A program made the position numbers and the translations under genes. From JBAUHN01 sp049680295 (GTDB lineage Bacteria > Pseudomonadota > Alphaproteobacteria > Rhodobacterales > Rhodobacteraceae): a DNA stretch of 6,688 nt. The notes beneath the pieces are model-generated. The model saw nothing but the letters and a program-made list of their open reading frames with translations. It was not told where the DNA came from and did not search any database. Below, piece by piece: positions 1 to 6,330 of the stretch. Each line of letters begins with the position of its first letter. Within the stretch, counting starts at the first letter, position 1. Where the stretch lies: the NCBI GenBank assembly GCA_049680295.1, contig JBAUHN010000274.1, positions 1-6,688 of the forward strand, given 5' to 3'.

Positions 1-130
1 CAACACGCTGAGTAAACTGACCGCCGCCGGATACCTGACTTCCGCCTCGCCGAAGACGCCCGTTCGGTTGGCGTTTCCGTTGGATTATCGAGAGCGGCTC
101 TTTCCAAACCTCTTTGGAGACGGTGACTTG
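1..130 (+). pseudogene. C-terminal-looking fragment of an unrelated protein, fused in frame to transposase debris
   Basis: The reading frame that carries the transposase remnant is already open at base 2. Its first 43 or so residues (starting NTLSKLTAAGYL and passing through KTPVRLAFPLDYRERLFPNLF) do not look like the part of an ISNCY transposase that should precede the catalytic glutamate region. The start resembles the recognition helix and wing of a winged-helix domain. The LxFPxxxxxxLFPxLF pattern reminds me of the C-terminal tail of some Fic-family proteins, but this is only an impression. No credible ATG is visible, so the gene's 5' part lies outside the window. Its natural stop appears lost, because the frame runs straight into transposase-derived sequence near base 130. 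Best described as a truncated gene end at a recombination junction; identity uncertain. Confidence 0.45.
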
Positions 131-538
131 AACCAGCTAAACGTTGAGATTCTGTGCGCCAATTCAAGTCAGGCCAAGGGTCGCGTTGAACGTGCCAACC
201 GGACTCTACAGGACCGACTGGTGAAGGAACTGAGGCTTGCCGGTATTTCGGATATGGAAGCTGGAAACGCCTATCTGCAAGGCTTCAAGGACCGCTACAA
301 CGCGCAGTTCGCCAAAGCACCGGCCAAGCCTGATAACCTGCACCGCGCCCTCAATGTGGAACCGGATCGGCTCGATGAAGTGCTGTGCTGGCGCGATACA
401 CGCTATGTCGGCAAACAGCTGACGTTTTCCTATGATCGCAAACGGATCATGCTGGAAGAAAGCGATGTAACGCGGGGTCTGGTCGGCGCGCGCGCCGTCG
501 TAAACTGGTACGTTTGGATGACTTGCGAAAGGCCGTGA
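128..538 (+). pseudogene. ISNCY-family transposase remnant (truncated at both ends)
   Basis: From about base 131 the frame encodes a block typical of ISNCY-type DDE transposases: LNVEILCANSSQAKGRVERA, then RTLQDRLVKELRLAGISD, HRALNVEPDRLDEVLCWRDT and a stretch ending EESDVTRGLVG near base 484. The glutamate in GRVERANR (codon 188-190) is the position expected for the last acidic residue of the catalytic triad. The earlier acidic residues and the N-terminal helix-turn-helix are absent. The usual C-terminal part after VTRGLVG (family members continue with roughly KYVDTYAF) is replaced by unrelated residues up to a TGA at 536-538. With both ends missing it cannot be an active transposase. No terminal inverted repeats were found. 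The stop lies back to back with the convergent stop of the dehydrogenase gene at 539-541. The family call is firm; the exact breakpoints are estimates. Confidence 0.8.
484..497. repeat. 14-bp perfect GC palindrome at the transposase break point
   Basis: CGGCGCGCGCGCCG is a perfect 14-base palindrome of almost pure alternating GC. It lies exactly where similarity to the ISNCY transposase stops. It may mark the recombination junction or be chance in GC-rich DNA. No T-run follows on either strand, so it is not a terminator. Confidence 0.5.
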
Positions 539-1987
539 TCACACACTTAGGCAGCAGTACTTCAGCTCAAGGTAATCCTCGATTCCGTATTTTGAGCCTT
601 CACGGCCAAGCCCTGACTGTTTGACCCCGCCAAAGGGCGCCACTTCGGTTGAGATCAACCCGGTGTTGACACCAACCATGCCGTATTCAAGCCCCTCCAT
701 TACCTGATAGATTCGGCTCAGATCCCGGCTGTAGAAATAGGAGGCAAGGCCGAACTCGGTGTCATTGGCCGAGGCCAGCACCTCTTCTACCTCCGAAAAC
801 CGGAACACCGGTGCCATCGGACCGAAGGTTTCCTCGCGCGCGACGGCCATCGCTTGAGTGGCGCCGACGATCACGGTGGGTTGAAAAAAAGTGCCCCCCA
901 GTTCATGCACGCCGCCGCCGGTGGCGACTTGCCCCCCTTTGGCGATGGCATCGCTGATATGCTCGCGCACTTTTTCCACCGCTGCTTCACTGATCAGCGG
1001 CCCGATTGCGGTGCCTTCGGCAAAACCGTCACCCACGGGCAGGGCTGCCACTGCCGCCGAAAGCTTGTCTACAAAGGCATCATACACAGCGTCCTGCACA
1101 TAGATCCGGTTGGTGCAGACGCAGGTCTGACCGGCATTGCGGAATTTCGAGATCATCGCGCCTTCGACAGCAGCATCCAGATCGGCATCGTCAAACACGA
1201 TAAAGGGCGCATTGCCGCCCAACTCCAGCGATAGCTTCTTGATCTGTTCAGCCCCTTGGCGCATCAGGATACTGCCCACGCGGGTGGAACCGGTGAAGCT
1301 GATCTTGCGCATCGAAGGGTTCTCACAGAATTCAAGCCCTATGCCCTCGCTGTCGGTCGATGGAAGCACTGAGAACACGCCCTTGGGTATCCCTGCTTCT
1401 TCACTCAACTTGGCAATCGCGAGCGCGGAAAGCGGGGTTTCACTGGCCGGCCGCACCACCATAGTGCAGCCGGCAGCCAGCGCCGGGCCGGCCTTGCGGG
1501 TAATCATCGCGTTGGGGAAGTTCCAAGGCGTGATTGCGCCGACAACGCCCACGGGCTGTTTCATCACCAGAATCCGCTTGTCACGCTGATGACCGGGGAT
1601 AGTGTCACCATAGATCCGCTTGGCCTCCTCGGCGAACCACTCGATAAAGCTGGCGCCATACATGATTTCACCTTTGGCCTCAGCCAAGGGCTTTCCCATC
1701 TCGGCGGTAAGGATCGCAGCCAGATCATCAGCATGAGCAACCATCAGATTGAACCATTCACGCAGCAGCGCCGCGCGTTCCTTACCGGTGCGCTTGGCCC
1801 AGTCCCTTTGTGCGATATGGGCGGTCGCTATGGCGGACTTGGCATCTTTGACGGTGCAGTCGGCCACTTCGGCCAGAATTTCTCCGGTAGATGGATTGCG
1901 CACGGCAAAGCGGTTGCCGTTGGAAAACCATTCACCATTGAGATAGGCGTCACTCAGTAACAGATCAGGGCGGGAAAGAGAGAGCAT
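539..1987 (-). CDS. tgnE: NAD(P)-dependent succinate-semialdehyde dehydrogenase (GabD/TgnE-like)
   Basis: This 482-residue aldehyde dehydrogenase has the same length as E. coli GabD. It should oxidise succinate semialdehyde to succinate in the cytoplasm, feeding the TCA cycle. All catalytic landmarks are present: PWNFP with Asn156, the general base Glu255 in LELGGN, the nucleophile Cys289 in GQTCVC and the cofactor glutamate in EETFGP (about 386). Cys291 two residues after the nucleophile gives the Cys-X-Cys pair typical of SSADHs, linked to redox switching in the human enzyme. The cofactor-binding lysine of the usual KPAS motif is arginine here (RPASETP, 179). The ATG at 1985-1987 follows AGGAG with a 9-base gap. 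It is the last gene of the minus-strand set, 73 bases after the BCCT transporter, and its TGA abuts the transposase debris. As the window has a TgnB/TgnC-like pair, I infer the TgnE role; a general GabD role cannot be excluded. Confidence 0.85.
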   Translation of the reverse strand: MLSLSRPDLLLSDAYLNGEWFSNGNRFAVRNPSTGEILAEVADCTVKDAKSAIATAHIAQRDWAKRTGKERAALLREWFNLMVAHADDLAAILTAEMGKPLAEAKGEIMYGASFIEWFAEEAKRIYGDTIPGHQRDKRILVMKQPVGVVGAITPWNFPNAMITRKAGPALAAGCTMVVRPASETPLSALAIAKLSEEAGIPKGVFSVLPSTDSEGIGLEFCENPSMRKISFTGSTRVGSILMRQGAEQIKKLSLELGGNAPFIVFDDADLDAAVEGAMISKFRNAGQTCVCTNRIYVQDAVYDAFVDKLSAAVAALPVGDGFAEGTAIGPLISEAAVEKVREHISDAIAKGGQVATGGGVHELGGTFFQPTVIVGATQAMAVAREETFGPMAPVFRFSEVEEVLASANDTEFGLASYFYSRDLSRIYQVMEGLEYGMVGVNTGLISTEVAPFGGVKQSGLGREGSKYGIEDYLELKYCCLSV

Positions 1988-2015
1988 TCGGAGGAACTCC
2001 TGTCCAGAGGGAAAT

Positions 2016-2035
2016 GGGCGGGATCTACCCCGCCC
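2016..2035 (-). other. Strong GC hairpin between transporter and dehydrogenase genes
   Basis: GGGCGGG (2016-2022) and CCCGCCC (2029-2035) form a perfect 7-bp GC stem with a 6-base loop, 25 bases after the transporter stop and 28 bases before the dehydrogenase start. On the minus strand it is followed by ATTTCCC, not a real U-run, so a full intrinsic terminator is unlikely. An attenuator, or an mRNA-stabilising or processing hairpin that sets the ratio of transporter to dehydrogenase, fits better. The 73-base gap 1988-2060 otherwise holds only the AGGAG ribosome binding site. Confidence 0.5.
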
Positions 2036-2060
2036 GTTAAACGTCTTCAGTCAGACGGGA

Positions 2061-3731
2061 TCACGCGCGCAAGTCGCCAATCAATGCAGTGCCATCCGGC
2101 GCCTTTTCAGCCTCGCTGGAGACCGCAGCAGAGTCCTCCACCAGCGACTTGATCAAACCCCAGGCCATCATCACCACCAGCACCGAGATCGGCAAAGCAG
2201 CCGCAATGGCAGCGGTCTGAAGCGCCGACAGACCACCGGCCAAAAGAAGCACCGCGGCGACGAGACCCTGCGCCGCACCCCAGATTACACGGTGGATTCT
2301 TGGCGGATGTGCATTGCCCATGGACAGGATCGTCGTCACCACCAAGGTGCCGGAGTCGGAACTGGTGATGAACCAGGTTGCCAGCAGGAAAGTGGTCAGC
2401 GCCGACACAATCCAGGCCAGCGTGCCGCCATCGGCCAGGCGATCAATGGTCCCGAACAGGGTGCCACCCAGATTCCAGCTGTTGACCATGTCGATAAGCC
2501 CGGCGGTACCAACGCCGCCTTCCGCGTTCAGTTCAAAGAACAGCGCGTTGCCGCCAAAGACCGAAATCCAGATGAAAGCCATGGTTGTGGGCACCAGCAT
2601 GGCGCCAAACATGAACTCGCGGATGGTGCGGCCCTTGGAAATACGGGCAATGAACATTCCCACAAACGGTGCCCAGCTCAGCCACCAGCCCCAGTAGAAA
2701 ATGGTCCAACCGCCTTGCCAGGATACATCTCCGGGTGCGGATGCTGTCCAAAAGCCCATGGACAGGAAATGGGTCAGATAATCCCCCATAGCGTTCAGAA
2801 AGAAACCGACAAGCCATTGTGTGGGTCCGGCGAACACGAAGAACAGGATGAGCGCGATGGTCAGCACAATGTTCCATTCCGACAGGATCTTGATACCGCG
2901 GCCAATCCCGGACACCGCCGAAAGAGTGGCAACAATCGAGATAATGATAACCAGTGCAACTTGAGTGCCCACACCGGGGTCAATCCCAAACAGGACGTTT
3001 AGGCCATGTGCCATTTGGGTCACGCCCAGCCCCATCGAGGTGGCAATGCCAAAGACCGTGCCAAAAACTGCCAGCAGATCCACCGCATGGCCTGCCGGGC
3101 CGTAAATCCGGTCGCCGAGTATTGGGTACAGCGCTGAACGAAACGTCAGCGGCAGCTTTTTTCGGAACGCGAAATAGCCAAGTGCAAGACCCGTCAGTGT
3201 ATATATCGCCCAGCCATGAAGCCCCCAGTGAAAATTTGTCACGCGCACCGCATCGACTGCACGCTGTACGTCCATTTCAGTATGGCCCGCCGCGTCGGCA
3301 AACGGGTTGTTGGGATAGCCCCATCCGGCAGAATTGTCGAAGTAGAACAAAGGTTCTGCTACTCCAAAGAACATGATGCCAATTGACACCGACGCCGAAA
3401 ACAGCATCGCAAACCATGAAAAGCGGCTGAATTCCGGCTTCGAATCGTCATCCCCCAGGCGAATGGACCCGAACCGGCTGAACATCAGAAAAAGGCAGGC
3501 GAAAAGAATGATGATCACTGAGCTGATGTAATACCAGCTTAGCGCACCCTCGACCCAGGATCGTATGCCGCCGTAGACCTCGCCAGCATATTCCACGTTC
3601 AGGATTGTGAACACCACAAAGGCAGCAACCATCGCCTTGGAGGCAATGCTCATGCCGTTGTGCAGTCCTTTGAACAGCCCGGTATCAGAGATTAAGTGAT
3701 TTCCCTTACCGGTATTGTGGTCTCGCGCCAT
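2061..3731 (-). CDS. BCCT-family betaine transporter, probable trigonelline/quaternary ammonium uptake
   Basis: This 556-residue inner-membrane protein has about 12 hydrophobic segments and belongs to the betaine/choline/carnitine transporter family. The family signature GMFIARISKGRTIREF is at 358-373. It follows the tryptophan-rich TM8 block WTIFYWGWWLSWAPF (342-356). The aromatic box of TM4 is kept as HWGLHGWAIY (Trp169, Trp174, Tyr177), so a cationic N-methyl group is a likely ligand. The Thr-Ser pair in FITSSDSGT (456-457) matches the sodium site of BetP, which suggests sodium symport. The glycine-rich GMGIG stretch of BetP TM3 reads SVSIG here (114-118). N- and C-terminal tails are short, without the long osmosensory extension of BetP, so a catabolic rather than osmotic role is likely. 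The ATG at 3729-3731 follows GGGAGG at a 5-base gap. Placed among trigonelline-type enzymes, it probably imports trigonelline; choline, glycine betaine or carnitine remain possible. Confidence 0.88.
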   Translation of the reverse strand: MARDHNTGKGNHLISDTGLFKGLHNGMSIASKAMVAAFVVFTILNVEYAGEVYGGIRSWVEGALSWYYISSVIIILFACLFLMFSRFGSIRLGDDDSKPEFSRFSWFAMLFSASVSIGIMFFGVAEPLFYFDNSAGWGYPNNPFADAAGHTEMDVQRAVDAVRVTNFHWGLHGWAIYTLTGLALGYFAFRKKLPLTFRSALYPILGDRIYGPAGHAVDLLAVFGTVFGIATSMGLGVTQMAHGLNVLFGIDPGVGTQVALVIIISIVATLSAVSGIGRGIKILSEWNIVLTIALILFFVFAGPTQWLVGFFLNAMGDYLTHFLSMGFWTASAPGDVSWQGGWTIFYWGWWLSWAPFVGMFIARISKGRTIREFMFGAMLVPTTMAFIWISVFGGNALFFELNAEGGVGTAGLIDMVNSWNLGGTLFGTIDRLADGGTLAWIVSALTTFLLATWFITSSDSGTLVVTTILSMGNAHPPRIHRVIWGAAQGLVAAVLLLAGGLSALQTAAIAAALPISVLVVMMAWGLIKSLVEDSAAVSSEAEKAPDGTALIGDLRA

Positions 3732-3754
3732 GATTTCCTCCCATTGGCAAAGAC

Positions 3755-3785
3755 AAAAAATGTCCGGCTACGGAAACAGCAGCCG
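3755..3785 (-). terminator. Possible weak intrinsic terminator or attenuator after tgnC
   Basis: Read on the minus strand, CGGCTGC pairs with GTAGCCG (one G-U pair) around a 7-base loop (3765-3785). After GACA comes a run of six T (3760-3755). The stem begins 26 bases after the dehydrogenase stop codon. The four-base offset between stem and T-run weakens it, so partial termination that lowers transporter expression relative to the enzymes is more plausible than a full stop. The rest of the 80-base gap (3732-3811) contains only the transporter ribosome binding site; I see no convincing promoter. Confidence 0.4.
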
Positions 3786-3811
3786 AAAATGTAAGCTTGG
3801 ATGAGGTCGGA

Positions 3812-5275
3812 TCAGCGCATGACGAATGGATCTGGGATCGCGTCGTCGCTGGTGCGCAACCAAACGGTTTTAACTTTGGTGTAGTCCAGCACCGCCTGCA
3901 GGCCGCCTTCGCGACCGTGGCCGGAAAGCCCGTGACCACCAAAGGGCGCAACCGGGCTGACCGCGCGGTAGGTGTTGACCCAGACAATGCCCGCCCGGAT
4001 GTTTCGGATCATCCGATGTGCGCGGGTCAGGTTTTGCGTGAACACGCCCGAGGCCAGACCAAAGGCGGTGTTGTTGGCGATCTCCACTGCTTCTGCTTCA
4101 GTCTCGAATTCCACCACCGATAGAACCGGGCCAAAGAATTCGGTGCTGAGGCAGGGCGCCTCGGGCGCCTGAGAGCAGTCCAGCACCGTGGGCGGGAAGT
4201 AGAAGCCTTTGCCATCTGGCGCTACGCCGCCAGAAACCAGTCTGGCGCCTGCTTGGACCGATGACTTGATTAAGGCCACTGCATGATCACGCTGTTTCAG
4301 AGTGCAGAGCGGCCCCACTTCGGTGGCCATTTCCTGAGGCACACCAATCACCACGGCTTCGGCCTTTTCCGTTAGTCGCTTGAGAAAGGCGTCCTTGATC
4401 CCCTTCTGGATTACCAGCCGTGAGCCAGCAACGCAGCTTTGCCCGGTCGCGGCAAAGATACCTGAGACCTGCGTATTCACTGCGCTTTCCAAATCCGCGT
4501 CATCAAACACGATGAACGGTGACTTGCCGCCCAGTTCCAGCGAGGTGGACGCGAGGTTTTCCGCGGAATTGCGCACGATATGCCGCGCGGTTTCCGGCCC
4601 GCCAGTAAAGGCGACATGGGCCACTTTTGCATGGCTGGTCAACGCGGCCCCGACCTTTGGTCCGCCGGTAATGACGTTCAATACACCGGGCGGAAAGCCC
4701 GCCTGATCAAAGATGCGGGCAAATTCCAGCATTGGCGCCGGACCTTCCTCGGAAGCTTTTAGCACCACAGTACAGCCCGCAGCCAGCGCCGGGCCGATCT
4801 TTACCGCAGACAGAAACAGCTGCGAATTCCACGGCACAATGGCGGCCACGACCCCGACCGGCTCGCGCCGCAGCCAGACTTCCATGTCCGGCTTGTCGAT
4901 CGGCAGATGCGCCCCCTCGATCTTGTCTGCCAGCCCTGCGTAGTAGCGGTAGTATTCCGCCACATAGGCGATCTGGGCCGAAGTCTCACGGATGATCTTG
5001 CCGGTGTCGCGGGTTTCCAACTCTGCAAGCCGGGGCGCGTGTTCGGCCACCAGATCAGCCAGCCTCGCAAGAAGCTTGCCCCGTTGGGTGGCAGGCATCG
5101 CCGCCCAGCCGGGTGCAAAAAAAGCGTCCGCGGCCGCCGTGACTGCCCTGTCTACATCGGCTGTAGAGGCGGCAGGCATCTTTGCCCAGGCCGCGCCGGT
5201 TGCCGGGTCAAGGCTGTCAAACGTCTCCGCCGCGTCCTCAAACGCGCCGGCGATGAATTGCTGAAAGGATTGCAT
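3812..5275 (-). CDS. tgnC: Aldehyde dehydrogenase, TgnC-like ((Z)-2-((N-methylformamido)methylene)-5-hydroxybutyrolactone dehydrogenase)
   Basis: A complete 487-residue NAD(P)-dependent aldehyde dehydrogenase. Key residues: Asn150 in PWNSQ, Lys173 in VVLKASEEGP, the FTGG turn at 223-226 for the cofactor, the base Glu247 in LELGGKSP, the nucleophile Cys281 in ATGQSCVAGSR and Glu379 in TEFFGPV. It differs clearly from the other dehydrogenase in the window: one cysteine instead of Cys-X-Cys at the active site and PWNSQ instead of PWNFP. It is therefore a separate subfamily, not a duplicate. The start is set at ATG 5273-5275, because AAGGAG ends 7 bases upstream; an in-frame GTG two codons earlier lies almost on top of that site. 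It starts 12 bases after the monooxygenase stop, so the two are co-translated. In trigonelline breakdown, TgnC oxidises the TgnAB product to (E)-2-((N-methylformamido)methylene)succinate. That role is inferred from context; the dehydrogenase family call is certain. Confidence 0.78.
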   Translation of the reverse strand: MQSFQQFIAGAFEDAAETFDSLDPATGAAWAKMPAASTADVDRAVTAAADAFFAPGWAAMPATQRGKLLARLADLVAEHAPRLAELETRDTGKIIRETSAQIAYVAEYYRYYAGLADKIEGAHLPIDKPDMEVWLRREPVGVVAAIVPWNSQLFLSAVKIGPALAAGCTVVLKASEEGPAPMLEFARIFDQAGFPPGVLNVITGGPKVGAALTSHAKVAHVAFTGGPETARHIVRNSAENLASTSLELGGKSPFIVFDDADLESAVNTQVSGIFAATGQSCVAGSRLVIQKGIKDAFLKRLTEKAEAVVIGVPQEMATEVGPLCTLKQRDHAVALIKSSVQAGARLVSGGVAPDGKGFYFPPTVLDCSQAPEAPCLSTEFFGPVLSVVEFETEAEAVEIANNTAFGLASGVFTQNLTRAHRMIRNIRAGIVWVNTYRAVSPVAPFGGHGLSGHGREGGLQAVLDYTKVKTVWLRTSDDAIPDPFVMR

Positions 5276-5282
5276 CCTCACT

Positions 5283-5290
5283 CTCCTTTA
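5283..5290 (-). promoter_or_regulatory. Ribosome binding site overlapping the tgnB stop codon
   Basis: On the minus strand TAAAGGAG contains both the TAA stop of the monooxygenase gene and the AAGGAG site of the dehydrogenase gene, 7 bases before its ATG. Terminating ribosomes would sit on the next start, so translational coupling is likely. This also decides the ATG start over the nearer GTG at 5279-5281. Confidence 0.7.
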
Positions 5291-6325
5291 TTGAAATGCG
5301 GGCATCACTTGGGTGATGAACCGCTCAAGCGAGGCTTTCTTGCGCTCAAAGCTCATGCTGCTGTCGATCCAGAACGCATATTCGTCATAACCCAGGGCTT
5401 CATACTTTCTCAGCCGCTCAATCACCGCATCTGGTTCACCAATCACCAGATCGCGCTCCATCGCCTCAGGCGAATAGAACGGATGCGCGGCGATCTCCTC
5501 GTCGCTGAGGGGATCAATCAGGCCCTGAGACACGTCCCGCTTGTTCATGAACCAGGCACCGAAGTAACAATAGAACCGGTTCAGTTCCTCTGCCCCGCGT
5601 TTCACATCCGCGGCACTGTCTGCCACATAGGTGTGCTGCAAGAGCATAATCTTCGGCCGCGACACATCAGGATGCGTCTCGCAGGCGTCGTTGAACTTGC
5701 CCATCAGTTCCTCGATCTCGCCATCACCCTTCCACAGCGGCGTCACCTGCACGTTGCAGCCATTGGCCACCGCGAAATCATGGCTGTTCGGATCGCGTGC
5801 TGCCACCCAGATTGGTGGGCCGTTTTCCTGTACCGGTTTCGGCGATGACGTGGTTTTCGGGAAGGAATGGAATTCCCCTTTCTGCGCGTAGTCACCTTGC
5901 CACAAGCCCTGAACAGCGGGGATCAGCTCGCGCATGCGCTTGCCCGCCTCCCAGGCGTCCATACCCGGCATCATGCGTTCATACTCGTAGCTGTAGGCAC
6001 CGCGGGCAATCCCCAGCTCAAGACGGCCCCCGGTGATGATGTCGGTCATCGCCGCCTCGCCCGCCAGCCGGATCGGATGCCAAAACGGCGCGATCACCGT
6101 GCCGGTGCCCAGACGCACTTTCTTGGTTTGGCGCGCCACGTCGATAAGGTTCAGAAATGGGTTCGGCGCGATGGTGAAATTCATCCCATGATGCTCGCCG
6201 GTCCAGACCGCATGCATACCGCCGTCATCAGCGATTTTGCACAGCTGAATGAACTCGTCATACAGTTGTTTCTGATCGTCGGCATCGGAGATGCGTTCCA
6301 TATGCGCATAGAGAGAAAATTTCAT
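5288..6325 (-). CDS. tgnB: Luciferase-like flavin-dependent monooxygenase, TgnB-like oxygenase component
   Basis: A complete 345-residue protein of the LLM class (bacterial luciferase fold, TIM barrel), which uses reduced flavin from a separate reductase and O2. Family landmarks: the beta-1 start MKFSLYAHMER, the active-site WTGEHHG (41-47), APNPF (53-57), the VRLGTGTVIAPFWHP strand and turn (70-84), the flavin-phosphate region GRLELGIARGAYSYEY (100-115), PIWVAARDP (171-179) and the C-terminal IGEPDAVIERL (295-305). The ATG at 6323-6325 follows AAAAGGAG by 9 bases, 5 bases after the stop of the preceding gene. With a likely reductase directly upstream and an aldehyde dehydrogenase directly downstream, it fits TgnB, the oxygenase component of trigonelline monooxygenase, which opens the pyridinium ring. 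LLM enzymes are diverse, and a different N-heterocycle or an organosulfur substrate cannot be ruled out without a family tree. Confidence 0.8.
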   Translation of the reverse strand: MKFSLYAHMERISDADDQKQLYDEFIQLCKIADDGGMHAVWTGEHHGMNFTIAPNPFLNLIDVARQTKKVRLGTGTVIAPFWHPIRLAGEAAMTDIITGGRLELGIARGAYSYEYERMMPGMDAWEAGKRMRELIPAVQGLWQGDYAQKGEFHSFPKTTSSPKPVQENGPPIWVAARDPNSHDFAVANGCNVQVTPLWKGDGEIEELMGKFNDACETHPDVSRPKIMLLQHTYVADSAADVKRGAEELNRFYCYFGAWFMNKRDVSQGLIDPLSDEEIAAHPFYSPEAMERDLVIGEPDAVIERLRKYEALGYDEYAFWIDSSMSFERKKASLERFITQVMPAFQ

Positions 6326-6330
6326 GCGAC

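Noticed and set aside
1..538. Intact insertion sequence at the left edge
   Set aside because: The transposase lacks its N-terminal half and its C-terminus, and no terminal inverted repeats or target duplication were found.
854..1960. Plus-strand open frames opposite the SSADH gene
   Set aside because: They are low-complexity, Arg/Pro/Ser-rich antisense shadows without family motifs or ribosome binding sites; the minus-strand gene has a full set of dehydrogenase motifs.
2292..3376. Plus-strand open frames opposite the BCCT gene
   Set aside because: Translations are rich in His, Gln and Pro and lack any recognisable domain; the opposite strand encodes an intact transporter.
3706..3987. Minus-strand 93-codon open frame overlapping the end of tgnC and the transporter start
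   Set aside because: It is an alternative frame of the dehydrogenase C-terminus running through the intergenic hairpin, with Arg/Ala-rich content and no motif.
539..5275. The two aldehyde dehydrogenases as a tandem duplication
   Set aside because: Their active sites (GQTCVC versus GQSCVAG, PWNFP versus PWNSQ) and terminal regions differ strongly, which indicates two old subfamilies with separate roles.
2061..5275. Choline to glycine betaine (bet) cluster: BCCT plus betaine aldehyde dehydrogenase
   Set aside because: No choline dehydrogenase or BetI-type regulator is visible, and a luciferase-like monooxygenase is not part of that pathway; the trigonelline pathway explains all genes.
5276..5281. 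GTG start two codons upstream for tgnC
   Set aside because: The Shine-Dalgarno AAGGAG would be only one base from GTG, while it is 7 bases from the ATG.
4907..5848. Long 313-codon plus-strand open frame
   Set aside because: It spans the antisense of two well-supported genes and their junction and has no known motif, as expected from GC-rich codon bias.
5288..6325. Dimethylsulfide or alkanesulfonate monooxygenase (DmoA/SsuD type)
   Set aside because: No sulfur transport or sulfonate genes are nearby, and the 345-residue length is shorter than expected for DmoA; kept only as a remote alternative.
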